Positions 1 to 7,690 of a DNA stretch of 64,000 bases are shown here, piece by piece. The number at the start of each line of letters is the position of its first letter. Position 1 is the stretch's first letter. The stretch is taken from contig NZ_JAUYQD010000062.1 in assembly GCF_030697375.1 (NCBI RefSeq), forward strand, positions 62,001-126,000, given 5' to 3'. The position numbers were made by a program, and so were the translations under genes. Under the pieces are notes generated by a model. It was not told where the DNA came from. It saw only the letters and a list, made by a program, of their open reading frames with translations, and searched no databases. This DNA is from Rhodoferax sp. Its GTDB lineage: Bacteria; Pseudomonadota; Gammaproteobacteria; Burkholderiales; Burkholderiaceae_C.

Positions 1-1090
1 GACCGTCAGGCCGCTTCAGCAGTCCTTCCGCCTTGGCCACCAACTCTTCACGCAGCTGGTCCGCACGCCAACGCTGCCAACCCTCCAATTCACCCGCTGC
101 CGCCAGGGCGGAATGGGCCATGTTTTCAAGCTTGTCATCGATGAGCTTGCCAAATTCCTTGAGCGCCTGGCGCAATGCACCTGCGGCACCGGCACTGGCT
201 TTGCCGTGGCCTTCGCCCACTTCCTGCTCTAACGTGGTCAAGGCCTGGCGCACTGCAGCGGTCGCACTGGCACGCACCTGTGGGTCCACTTTCGGTTTAG
301 CCTGTTTGCCAAGGCCTTCGGCAGGCACACCGCGGGCCACACGTAACTCGTCAGCCCACATTGGCACCGGAGGCAGAGCGGCGACAGCATCTTGGGCGGC
401 AGCAACGGCCAACGCCAATGCACCCTGGAACGCATCCCACACCACCAACAATTGGCCCCGCGAAGCTTCTAGCAACGGAGGAAATTTAAGGTCCACACTT
501 GCCCAACTGGGGTCGGCAACCAATTGCGCAGCCTGTGCCTGCCAATGGTCGACATCCGCACGCAAGGCATCCAAAGCGTTTTGGGCATCGCGCCAAGACT
601 TGGTGGAAAGCACCTCAATACGCTGCGCCAGCAGTACAGCGGCTTCGCGTTGCACCTGAACCCGGTGCTGCAGATCTTCAATGACACGCACACGGTCGGC
701 CAACTGGGTTTTGAACACGGACAATGGCTCCTTGCTCAAAGGGGCGCCGGCTTTTGCCGCATCCCGCTGCCAAGCCAAGGCATCGGCAATATTGAGCTTG
801 GCGGTGTCCAAGAGGACCTGGGCCTTGTTTGCCCACTCGGCCACCAAAGCTTCTTGGCCTTTGGAGCGCTTGGCTTCATCCAGCTTTTCACGCACCAGTT
901 TGGCAGCTCCTTTGTCCTTGACGCTGAGTTCTTTGAACACGGCCGTAAGCTGATCGGAATTGGGACTACCCTGCAGCCACTCGCGCACGCGTGCAGCACG
1001 CTCACCCGAAGTGAGAGCCGTAAAGGCTCCGCCGGTCAGACTGTCTAGTTGGGCAATATCGTTGTTTTTAGCGGGAGATGGCGACGTCAC
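1..1090 (-). CDS. DUF349-type coiled-coil protein (5' part; 3' end outside the window)
   Basis: The frame stays open from a GTG at 1090 to the window edge, about 363 codons. A TAG lies 11 codons upstream of this GTG and no ATG lies between, so the GTG is the likely start; no strong ribosome binding site is visible. The product is rich in Ala, Lys, Glu and Gln with long helical stretches, for example SGERAARVREWLQG near residues 29-42 and KDKGAAKLVREKLDEAKRSK near 59-78. It resembles the large DUF349-domain proteins common in Comamonadaceae, which are usually much longer, so this is probably the N-terminal half. No signal peptide or membrane segment is seen. The family's function is unknown. 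The assignment is by sequence flavour, not by a diagnostic motif. Confidence 0.6.
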   Translation of the reverse strand, partial: MTSPSPAKNNDIAQLDSLTGGAFTALTSGERAARVREWLQGSPNSDQLTAVFKELSVKDKGAAKLVREKLDEAKRSKGQEALVAEWANKAQVLLDTAKLNIADALAWQRDAAKAGAPLSKEPLSVFKTQLADRVRVIEDLQHRVQVQREAAVLLAQRIEVLSTKSWRDAQNALDALRADVDHWQAQAAQLVADPSWASVDLKFPPLLEASRGQLLVVWDAFQGALALAVAAAQDAVAALPPVPMWADELRVARGVPAEGLGKQAKPKVDPQVRASATAAVRQALTTLEQEVGEGHGKASAGAAGALRQALKEFGKLIDDKLENMAHSALAAAGELEGWQRWRADQLREELVAKAEGLLKRPDG

Positions 1091-1265
1091 GGTAGGCTCG
1101 GAATTAAATTGAAAAGGAAACTACAACCGCGTATTTTCGCTGCTAATTCACCTATGCCCCAAGGTTTTTATCCCGGCAACAAAGAAGTCTCAATCAACCC
1201 ATCCCGCCTACCATGCATTTTTTAACGAAAAAGCCCGCAAAACCCCCATAAACAAAGCGTAGAAA

Positions 1266-1282
1266 GCTATCAAAATGATAGC
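1266..1282. repeat. Half-copy of the dispersed GCTAT/ATAGC palindromic repeat
   Basis: GCTAT, CAAAATG, ATAGC form a perfect 5-bp stem like the palindromic half of the repeat family seen at 19076, 21752, 35571 and elsewhere. The second half (GCGCAATA to GGGGGCTA) is absent. Confidence 0.45.
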
Positions 1283-1395
1283 AATACTGGGTGCATCAAG
1301 CACCTGGTTGAACACCGTGCACAGGCCCAACTACGAGAGCTACACCTACTATATATAGATAGCACCACCACACCCACTGAAATTCAGCACCCAAC

Positions 1396-1436
1396 AAAAA
1401 GCCCGGGCCTAGACTTGAAAGTCCAGACACCGGGCT
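1396..1436 (-). terminator. Intrinsic terminator of the candidate RNA gene
   Basis: On the minus strand AGCCCGG, then TCTGGAC, a TTTCAA loop, GTCTAG and CCCGGGCT form a long GC-rich stem directly followed by TTTTTG. No annotated minus-strand gene lies just upstream of it, which is the main reason to infer an RNA gene. Confidence 0.75.
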
Positions 1437-1607
1437 CGACGGCTGACCTCAAGTCTATGCCGTCAGGACTGGCATTACAGGAGATTAAAGTCCCACAATG
1501 CACGCGAAGCAATGGATTGCCTCCTAGAGAATGTCGGGGCCGCTTTATCACGCTACCATCCCGGTGCATAACTGGCTACTGCCGACAGAGCGCTTGAAAT
1601 CTCAAGC
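1396..1607 (-). ncRNA. Candidate structured small RNA gene of about 210 nt, unknown family
   Basis: On the minus strand a sigma-70-like promoter (-35 at 1637-1642, -10 at 1614-1619, 17-bp spacer) is followed by about 210 nt ending in a strong intrinsic terminator at 1396-1436. Several hairpins can be drawn in between: GCTTGA/TCAAGC at the 5' end, TGTCGG pairing with CCGACA, GCAAT/ATTGC, and GACGGC/GCCGTC just before the terminator. A 61-codon frame (1384-1569) overlaps it but has no ribosome binding site, would run through the terminator and has unremarkable composition, so I do not call a protein. It does not look like tmRNA, RNase P RNA or SRP RNA. The size fits 6S RNA, but the hairpins do not form the single rod typical of 6S. 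Confidence 0.5.
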
Positions 1608-1613
1608 AACTAG

Positions 1614-1642
1614 ACTCTAGTCACGGAGTGGGTCCGTTTCAA
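1614..1642 (-). promoter_or_regulatory. Sigma-70-like promoter of the candidate RNA gene
   Basis: Reading the minus strand, TTGAAA (1642-1637) and TAGAGT (1619-1614) are separated by 17 bp. The predicted start is near 1607, about 170 nt before the terminator stem begins. Confidence 0.5.
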
Positions 1643-1776
1643 ATCAACTTTTTAAATGGCTTTGAGCATGGTCATTGCCAAATTTGTCGTTCCTGGCAGA
1701 CCATTGCAATACCGCATCCAGCCTGAAAACGCCGCCCTTACGATCAAAAATAGAATAACAAACCTATTTAATATTG

Positions 1777-1806
1777 TTGACCTGGCATAATCAACCCCTC
1801 TAGAAT
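1777..1806 (+). promoter_or_regulatory. Sigma-70-like promoter of the lytic transglycosylase gene
   Basis: TTGACC at 1777-1782 and TAGAAT at 1801-1806 with an 18-bp spacer. Transcription would start near 1813 and leave a leader of about 180 nt before the ATG at 1993, in which I recognise no known regulatory element. Confidence 0.5.
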
Positions 1807-1992
1807 CCGCCCATCCCGAAGTCTATCTAGGGATAACCCGCACCCGCTGCCGAACCCGGCATATTCAAATCGCTGCACATGTCGAGTCGACGCCGCAGGA
1901 TATTGATAGCGTACCAACCCAAACGAGGCGCCCAAAGTCGCCGCACTGCCCCCAGTGCATGACCCAAGCCCCACGCTAAAGAAGGAAGAGCT

Positions 1993-2814
1993 ATGACAGC
2001 GACCGAAAAATTCACCAAGGGCTTTCGCATATTTCTCAGCGACATCGCCCAAGGCTTCTTTGAAATCACACACAACGGTTTTGCCCTGCTGGGTTTGGCC
2101 GTCATGTTCGCAGTAGTTACCCTGACTGCGCGCCCAGAAATCCGTCAGGCCGGTGAAGTTCAGTTGATCAGTTGGCTGCAAAACCGTCAAATCGCCGTCA
2201 CCGGCATGGCAACGGATGCAGAAGCCATTGATCGCACAACCGCAACCAACCTCAAGGACTTGCCCAAACCACAAGCGGCTGTGGCTTATTGGCTCAGCAA
2301 AAAATACAGTGTGGCGCCCGAACCTGTAGGCGCACTGGTCTCCGAAGCATATGAGATCGGCTCCCACACCAAACTGGACCCCACGCTGATATTGGCCATC
2401 ATGGCCATTGAGTCTGGCTTTAACCCGTTTGCCCAAAGCGCTATGGGTGCGCAGGGTTTGATGCAGGTGATGACCAAAATCCACAGCGACAAATACGAAG
2501 GGTTTGGCGGCAAATTAGCCGCCTTTGACCCTGTCTCCAATCTGCGGGTCGGAGCCAAGGTGTTGCAAGAATGCATTAGCCGTGCAGGCTCCGTCGAAGG
2601 CGGCCTCAAGTTTTACGTAGGCGCTGGCAATTTAGAAGATGACGGCGGGTACGCCAATAAAGTAATGGCGGAACATAACCGATTGCAACAGGTGGCCGCA
2701 GGACGTGGGGTTCCAATATCGACGCCACACACTATGCCCACGTCAGTCCCGGCAATTGTGCCCAGCAAAACGTTGGCTTCACCTGAAAACCTAGCCAGTC
2801 TTTCCAACTCATAA
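1993..2814 (+). CDS. Membrane-anchored lytic transglycosylase (SLT domain)
   Basis: This 273-residue protein should cleave the glycan strands of peptidoglycan from the periplasmic side of the inner membrane. Residues about 27-46 form one hydrophobic segment without a cleavage site, so it is probably a signal anchor. The SLT fold follows: the catalytic-Glu motif is AIMAIESGFNPFAQS, followed by GAQGLMQVM and, near the end, LKFYVGAGN. The C-terminal ~45 residues are Pro/Ser/Thr-rich and probably disordered. The ATG is preceded by GGAAGAG, a good ribosome binding site. The gene stands alone, followed by the glyA leader. A Slt/MltC-like family is likely; the exact subfamily cannot be fixed by eye. 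Confidence 0.88.
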   Translation: MTATEKFTKGFRIFLSDIAQGFFEITHNGFALLGLAVMFAVVTLTARPEIRQAGEVQLISWLQNRQIAVTGMATDAEAIDRTTATNLKDLPKPQAAVAYWLSKKYSVAPEPVGALVSEAYEIGSHTKLDPTLILAIMAIESGFNPFAQSAMGAQGLMQVMTKIHSDKYEGFGGKLAAFDPVSNLRVGAKVLQECISRAGSVEGGLKFYVGAGNLEDDGGYANKVMAEHNRLQQVAAGRGVPISTPHTMPTSVPAIVPSKTLASPENLASLSNS

Positions 2815-2838
2815 GCCACGTCGGGTAAACTCAAGCCC

Positions 2839-2961
2839 GTACGCGACTGGCGATAGGCGCCGAACCAGCTTGGTTCTGTGCGCCGAGGTGGGACAACCAC
2901 CGGGAAGCGTGCCGCACAACCCTTGCGGGAAACTGCGTTCAGCCGTTCGCCTGGGCAGCCC
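2839..2961 (+). promoter_or_regulatory. ZTP (pfl motif) riboswitch in the glyA leader
   Basis: The leader carries the hallmarks of the pfl/ZTP motif: GCGACTGGCG at 2842-2851, a CCACCGGGAAGC-like core near 2896-2908 and a terminal hairpin with GCCGTTCGCCTGGGCA at 2942-2957. ZTP riboswitches sense the purine precursor ZMP/ZTP, which accumulates when 10-formyl-tetrahydrofolate runs short, and switch on one-carbon genes such as glyA. The context is therefore exactly as expected. The end of the aptamer lies about 50 nt before the glyA start, leaving room for an expression platform. I see no clear U-tract, so control may be at translation. Confidence 0.85.
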
Positions 2962-3009
2962 TGTGTTATTTCCAAGACCCACACAGGCCCATTGTCTTTA
3001 AGGACTGCC

Positions 3010-4254
3010 ATGTACGACCGTAATATTCTCGTAGAACAAACCGACCCTGAACTGTGGGCCGCCATCCTGGCTGAAAACGCGCGCCAGGAGCACCACATTG
3101 AGCTGATTGCCAGCGAAAACTACGCCTCACCGGCCGTGATGGCGGCACAGGGGAGCCAGCTGACCAACAAATACGCCGAAGGCTACCCGGGTAAACGCTA
3201 TTACGGCGGTTGCGAACATGTTGATGTGGCCGAGCAATTGGCCATCGACCGCGTCAAGCAAATTTTTGGCGCGGAAGCTGCCAATGTGCAACCCCATTGC
3301 GGCGCCTCGGCCAATGAAGCCGTTTTCCTGGCCTTTCTGAAGCCCGGCGACACCATCATGGGAATGAGCTTGGCCGAAGGTGGCCACTTGACCCACGGCA
3401 TGGCACTCAACATCAGCGGCAAGTGGTTCAACGTGGTGAGCTATGGCCTGAATGCCAAGGAAGAAATCGACTACGACGCCATGGAGCGCAAAGCGCACGA
3501 AACCAAGCCCAAGCTCATCATCGCTGGCGCCAGCGCCTACTCTCTGGCAATTGATTTTGAGCGCTTTGCCAAGGTCGCCAAGGACATAGGTGCCATTTTC
3601 ATGGTGGACATGGCCCACTACGCGGGCTTGATCGCAGCTGGTGTGTACCCCAACCCGGTACCCCACGCCGATGTGGTGACATCCACCACCCACAAGAGTT
3701 TGCGCGGCCCACGCGGCGGCATTATCTTGATGAAGGCACAACACGAGAAAGCCATCAACAGCGCCATTTTCCCCGGCTTGCAAGGCGGCCCGCTGATGCA
3801 CGTCATCGCAGCCAAGGCAGTTGCTTTCAAAGAAGCGCTCACGCCTGAATTCAAAATTTACCAGCAGCAGGTGCTGAAGAACGCACAAATTGTGGCGGAA
3901 ACCCTGACCAGCCGCGGCCTGCGCATTGTCAGTGGTGGCACCCAAAGCCACGTCATGCTAGTGGACCTGCGGGCCAAAGGCATTACCGGCAAGGAAGCCG
4001 AGGCCATGTTAGGCAGCGCCCATATGACCATCAACAAGAATGCCATCCCCAATGACCCAGAAAAACCCATGGTCACCAGCGGTGTGCGCATCGGTACTCC
4101 GGCCATGACAACCCGTGGATTCAAAGACGAAGAGGCACGCGCCACTGCCAATTTAATCGCTGACGTGTTGGACAACCCACGCGACGCAGCCAACATTGAA
4201 ACAGTACGCGCCAAAGTCAATGCTTTGACCGCACGCTTCCCTGTTTACAAATAG
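3010..4254 (+). CDS. glyA: Serine hydroxymethyltransferase
   Basis: The PLP enzyme converts serine and tetrahydrofolate into glycine and 5,10-methylene-tetrahydrofolate in the cytosol, supplying one-carbon units. The 414-residue length is normal. The PLP lysine is near residue 229 in STTHKSLRGPRGG, and HIELIASENYASPAV and YPGKRYYGG are family signatures. The frame stays open upstream, but that part is the riboswitch; the start at 3010 matches the family N terminus and has AGGA at the right distance. nrdR follows after 11 bp, a pairing that links one-carbon/thymidylate supply with control of ribonucleotide reductase. Confidence 0.98.
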   Translation: MYDRNILVEQTDPELWAAILAENARQEHHIELIASENYASPAVMAAQGSQLTNKYAEGYPGKRYYGGCEHVDVAEQLAIDRVKQIFGAEAANVQPHCGASANEAVFLAFLKPGDTIMGMSLAEGGHLTHGMALNISGKWFNVVSYGLNAKEEIDYDAMERKAHETKPKLIIAGASAYSLAIDFERFAKVAKDIGAIFMVDMAHYAGLIAAGVYPNPVPHADVVTSTTHKSLRGPRGGIILMKAQHEKAINSAIFPGLQGGPLMHVIAAKAVAFKEALTPEFKIYQQQVLKNAQIVAETLTSRGLRIVSGGTQSHVMLVDLRAKGITGKEAEAMLGSAHMTINKNAIPNDPEKPMVTSGVRIGTPAMTTRGFKDEEARATANLIADVLDNPRDAANIETVRAKVNALTARFPVYK

Positions 4255-4265
4255 GCATTGATTCG

Positions 4266-4715
4266 ATGAAGTGCCCGTTTTGCAGTCACACAGAAACCCA
4301 GGTGGTGGAGACCCGTGTTTCTGAAGACGGGAACTTCATCCGCCGCAGGCGCCAGTGTGGGTCGTGCGAAAAGCGATTCACTACCTATGAGCGGCCTGAA
4401 GTCAATTTCCCTATCATCGTCAAGAAGGATGGCCGTCGGATTGAATACGACGCATCCAAGCTGCGGGGTTCCTTTTCGTTGGCGCTCCGCAAGCGCCCTG
4501 TCAGCACCGAGCAAGTGGGTGCGGCCATAGACCGCGTTGAGGAAAAATTACTCAACCTCGGCCTACGCGAAGTGCAGTCCAACCGCATTGGCGAGTTGGT
4601 CATGCGTGAACTCAAAAAACTCGACAAGGTGGCCTATGTGCGCTTTGCCAGCGTTTATCGGAGTTTTGAGGATATTGATGAGTTCAAAACGTTGGTGGAT
4701 GAGGTGAGGCGGTAA
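4266..4715 (+). CDS. nrdR: Transcriptional repressor NrdR
   Basis: NrdR binds NrdR boxes upstream of ribonucleotide reductase genes and represses them according to bound ATP/dATP. The 149-residue protein has the N-terminal zinc ribbon (Cys3, Cys6, Cys31, Cys34 in CPFC and CGSC), a basic patch FIRRRRQ and an ATP-cone domain from about residue 49 (VKKDGRRIEYDASKL). It lies 11 bp after glyA and is probably co-transcribed with it. No terminator is obvious in the 150 bp that follow. Confidence 0.97.
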   Translation: MKCPFCSHTETQVVETRVSEDGNFIRRRRQCGSCEKRFTTYERPEVNFPIIVKKDGRRIEYDASKLRGSFSLALRKRPVSTEQVGAAIDRVEEKLLNLGLREVQSNRIGELVMRELKKLDKVAYVRFASVYRSFEDIDEFKTLVDEVRR

Positions 4716-4868
4716 TTTACCCCCAATCGGTTGCAATCGAATTTGTGAGATCGCTCAACAGAGTCGCTTTATTCGGCGGCGAGCATGAATCGCACCATTC
4801 ATCGACAAAACGAAGACGCTTATCTACTCGGCTGCGCAACTGATTGATGCCGCGCTATATTCAGCGCC

Positions 4869-5435
4869 ATGAATGCCATGTCCTGCTATCTCACGCAATC
4901 TAGAAAAAGTGCTAGAGCAGGTTTTACATTGGTTGAAGTTTTGGTTGTTGTCGCCGTCCTTGCTGGACTTGCGTCGCTCGCTGCACCGAGCTTCACAGAA
5001 TCGATTCGAAAATCACAGATTAACTCAATTCAACAAGAATTCAGTGCATCGTTTCAATTGGCCAGATCTGAGGCCATTCGGCGAGGGTTTCCGGTACTAC
5101 TTGCACGCACCACGGGATGTGGCGTTGTACTGCTCGACACTGACGATTGGAGTTGCGGTTGGCAAATCGTCGTTGATACCAACCGAAATGGTGCAGTTAA
5201 TGCCGGAGAACCCGTATTGCAAGTTACAACTATACCCAATGACTATGGTGTGATGCACACCGGACTTGGCTCCGTCATACAGCTTAATGTTTGGGGTCAA
5301 GCACAGGGTGTCGGGCAAAGGCTGGTGATTACCCCCCCCCCACCCGAAGGCATTTCAGGCCCCTCCACAACGACTGTTTGTATCAATAGCGGTGGCCGAA
5401 TTCGAAAACTATCTGGTGAAGCAATATGTATATAG
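4869..5435 (+). CDS. fimT: Type IV pilus minor pilin, FimT/FimU (GspH) type
   Basis: This 188-residue prepilin has a short basic leader, a prepilin-peptidase site in RAGFTLVEVL (cleavage after Gly, with the conserved Glu at +5) and the usual hydrophobic helix to about residue 45. The rest fits a GspH/FimT globular head. It begins a fimT-pilV-pilW-pilX-pilY1-pilE cluster whose products are thought to prime pilus assembly as a tip complex. The stop overlaps pilV by 10 nt. A run of ten C residues at 5332-5341 lies near codon 155; slippage there would change the last ~34 residues and the coupling to pilV. No ribosome binding site is obvious; an in-frame ATG at 4878 is an alternative start. Confidence 0.9.
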   Translation: MNAMSCYLTQSRKSARAGFTLVEVLVVVAVLAGLASLAAPSFTESIRKSQINSIQQEFSASFQLARSEAIRRGFPVLLARTTGCGVVLLDTDDWSCGWQIVVDTNRNGAVNAGEPVLQVTTIPNDYGVMHTGLGSVIQLNVWGQAQGVGQRLVITPPPPEGISGPSTTTVCINSGGRIRKLSGEAICI

Positions 5436-6004
5436 TCAGGCCAGTGTCAGTATCCAGGTCTGCAAAAAAGAGCGGCCAAAGTGGACTTAGTCTAATTGAA
5501 TCGCTGGTTTCTCTGCTGGTTCTAGCCCTTGGAATATTGGGTTTGGCCGGTGTGCAAACGCGACTCCTAGTTGAAACGCGAACAGCCAACTACCGCGCCA
5601 CCGCCATTGGGCTCATTGATGACCTCACCAATAGAATCGCACTGAATCGCACCGCATCGCTTGCCGGAAATTACAACTTGGCTTGGGCCGCAGCGGCTAC
5701 CGCGGCGCAAAACTGTGTAACAGCTACCTGTAATGGCGCCCAGTTAGCCCAATCCGACTTGAACCAATGGCGAGCCGCTGTGGCAAGATTACTTCCCGGG
5801 AGTGACGCAAGCGTTTTCGTGTCCGCGAACGACATCCGCCAAATAGGCATCGCAGTCTCTTGGACCTCAAACGAAAGCAGCAAAGCCGCCCTTGGCAGTG
5901 CTGCAGATGTTGCTTACAACGCCCCCTTTTCAGTGACCGTAGCGAATAGCGGAGTTGCCTGCCCGGCCAACTCCATTTGCCATATTGTTTATGTACAACC
6001 TTAA
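5426..6004 (+). CDS. pilV: Type IV pilus modification protein PilV
   Basis: A minor pilin of 192 residues. The prepilin site is in QSGLSLIESLVSLLVLALG (Gly before the cleavage, Glu at +5), about 20 residues from the start, followed by the single hydrophobic helix. It belongs to the tip complex with FimT, PilW, PilX and PilY1. It starts inside the end of fimT (10-nt overlap) and its stop overlaps the next start by 14 nt, so the genes are translationally coupled. PilV sequences diverge strongly, so position in the cluster weighs as much as sequence. Confidence 0.88.
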   Translation: MYIVRPVSVSRSAKKSGQSGLSLIESLVSLLVLALGILGLAGVQTRLLVETRTANYRATAIGLIDDLTNRIALNRTASLAGNYNLAWAAAATAAQNCVTATCNGAQLAQSDLNQWRAAVARLLPGSDASVFVSANDIRQIGIAVSWTSNESSKAALGSAADVAYNAPFSVTVANSGVACPANSICHIVYVQP

Positions 6005-6857
6005 AACCAGCGGGTGTGAAGCACGCCCTGAATGGGTCGTTGGGCGTCCACAGCATTCGTCGTGCAAACGTCGGCAGCACGGACTGTCGATGGTTGAGTT
6101 GATGGTAGGCATTACCATCGGACTCTTGGTGGTAGTGGCTGCCATTGGTAGTTTGGTGGCCACCCAAGTCACCTCGACCGTCACTGGAGACAGTTCTCGC
6201 CTCCAGCAAAAGGCTGACGCCGTGTTTCGCAACCTCGCTTTTCACCTGACCCAAGCTGGTGCCATTGTGTTAACACCAGCAAATGCAGCCACAAACCCAG
6301 CCGTGCTGGTGTTTAGCCCCCTGTACACAGGCTTCGATCCAGCCACCACAGGTGCCCCGGGTCAAATTTTCTCCATCCATGGAATCAACGGAGCTGCAAA
6401 TGCACCCGACACACTGCGCATAAGTTACCAAGACAATGGCACTGCGCGCGATTGCCTTGGGAACCGACCGGCTGCGGCCACTGTAAACATCCGTGTGGAC
6501 AATACCTTCAACATGAACGGCGCGGATCTCATGTGCCTGGGGGCAAGTGCTGCCGCAGCACAATCCATTGCCGATGGTGTTGAGGATTTCCAGGTCACCT
6601 ACGGCGTTCAGACCGATGCGGCTGGCGCAGACCAGTACCAATTCTATCGGGCAGATCAAATGCTTGCAGCTCCTCTCACTCCGAACTGGACCAGTATTCA
6701 AGCGGTTTCCATTTGCCTGCAATTGATTGGTGACACGCTCGGCAACCCCCAGCCTGGCTTGCTCATGACTGGTTGTCGGGGCCAAAACGTTGCCAGTGAT
6801 GGGAGATTGCGGCGAGTTTTTCAACGGACCTTTGCGCTTCGCAACGCCTTGTTATGA
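5991..6857 (+). CDS. pilW: Type IV pilus assembly protein PilW
   Basis: A minor pilin of 288 residues from this start. The prepilin site is in QHGLSMVELMVG followed by a hydrophobic helix. I chose the ATG at 5991, overlapping the pilV stop by 14 nt, because it leaves a leader of about 30 residues; an upstream ATG at 5955 is possible but would lengthen the leader. The C-terminal part contains CLQLIGDTL and TGCRGQ, whose cysteines could form a disulfide in the periplasm. It overlaps pilX by 4 nt (ATGA). Confidence 0.88.
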   Translation: MYNLKTSGCEARPEWVVGRPQHSSCKRRQHGLSMVELMVGITIGLLVVVAAIGSLVATQVTSTVTGDSSRLQQKADAVFRNLAFHLTQAGAIVLTPANAATNPAVLVFSPLYTGFDPATTGAPGQIFSIHGINGAANAPDTLRISYQDNGTARDCLGNRPAAATVNIRVDNTFNMNGADLMCLGASAAAAQSIADGVEDFQVTYGVQTDAAGADQYQFYRADQMLAAPLTPNWTSIQAVSICLQLIGDTLGNPQPGLLMTGCRGQNVASDGRLRRVFQRTFALRNALL

Positions 6858-7630
6858 AATACCGCATACCCACCACCTACAGCCGCCACACAGCGCAACG
6901 AGGCATATCCTTATTCACGGTGCTGGTCATGCTTCTCCTCAGCTTGACAGCGGTACTGGGGGCATTTCGGGTCAGTAACCTGAACGAATCCATTCTGGGC
7001 AACAGCAGCGACTACAACCGCACCTATGCTGCAGCAGAGGCGTTAATCAGAGACGCCGAAATTGACATCCGGGGCCGCACCCCCCCCTACGTCGCGCAAG
7101 CCGACGGAGTGCTCGGACTTCCCTGCCGCCCAGTTGCACCCGGAAGTCTCCTGACGCAAGCTGGTTTTAGCGGTTGTCGCAACCAAGCCATTGGGGATCC
7201 ATGGATTCCCACCAATGATGATTTTGATGCCGTGGGGGATATGGTTGCTGCGTTGAATGCCAGCCGTTGCTGGCAGGGCCTGTGCTTTCCGGTGAATTCG
7301 ACGGATTTGGCGAATATTGAGGCCAATTTGGCCGCCATGATCCCCAGAGGCGCAACTTACGGGCAATTTACCCGCGTCGGGCTAGCCGCCCCGGGCGCAG
7401 CTGGCAACCCTATTCTTTCAGGTGCCCAAGCTCGGGGTTGGTATTGGATTGAAGCCTTTCGTTATTCGCCCTCACCGCCCCCTGTAGCATCACCAGCAGC
7501 AGAGCTAGGGCTTACCCCCAATCAGAAAAGCCCTCTTGTATACCGCATTACCGCCATTGCGCAGGGGCTTAGGCCCGGAACACAAGTTGTTCTTAGATCC
7601 GTTTTTATACCGGAGCCCGCCAAGGATTGA
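6854..7630 (+). CDS. pilX: Type IV pilus assembly protein PilX
   Basis: A PilX-type minor pilin of 258 residues. The leader ends in QRGISLFTVLVMLLLSLTAV; as is usual for PilX, the Glu at +5 is replaced. The conserved PilX region with NESILGNSSDYNRTYAAAEAL follows. It starts at the ATGA overlap with pilW, and pilY1 follows after 60 bp. Codons 75-78 contain a run of eight C residues (7080-7087), the second poly-C tract in this cluster, so frame slippage is possible. The assignment rests on the AAEAL motif region and position. Confidence 0.88.
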   Translation: MKYRIPTTYSRHTAQRGISLFTVLVMLLLSLTAVLGAFRVSNLNESILGNSSDYNRTYAAAEALIRDAEIDIRGRTPPYVAQADGVLGLPCRPVAPGSLLTQAGFSGCRNQAIGDPWIPTNDDFDAVGDMVAALNASRCWQGLCFPVNSTDLANIEANLAAMIPRGATYGQFTRVGLAAPGAAGNPILSGAQARGWYWIEAFRYSPSPPPVASPAAELGLTPNQKSPLVYRITAIAQGLRPGTQVVLRSVFIPEPAKD

Positions 7631-7690
7631 ATCCCTGAGCCCCTTGGGTGATCGCGTAATTTAAAAAAGAATCTTTCACCGGAGATCAAT

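Noticed and set aside
1384..1569. A 61-codon minus-strand frame inside the candidate RNA gene
   Set aside because: No ribosome binding site, unremarkable composition, and it would read through the strong terminator at 1396-1436.
2878..3009. N-terminal extension of glyA by 44 codons
   Set aside because: The added residues come from the riboswitch; the family start is MYDRNI at 3010 with a proper ribosome binding site.
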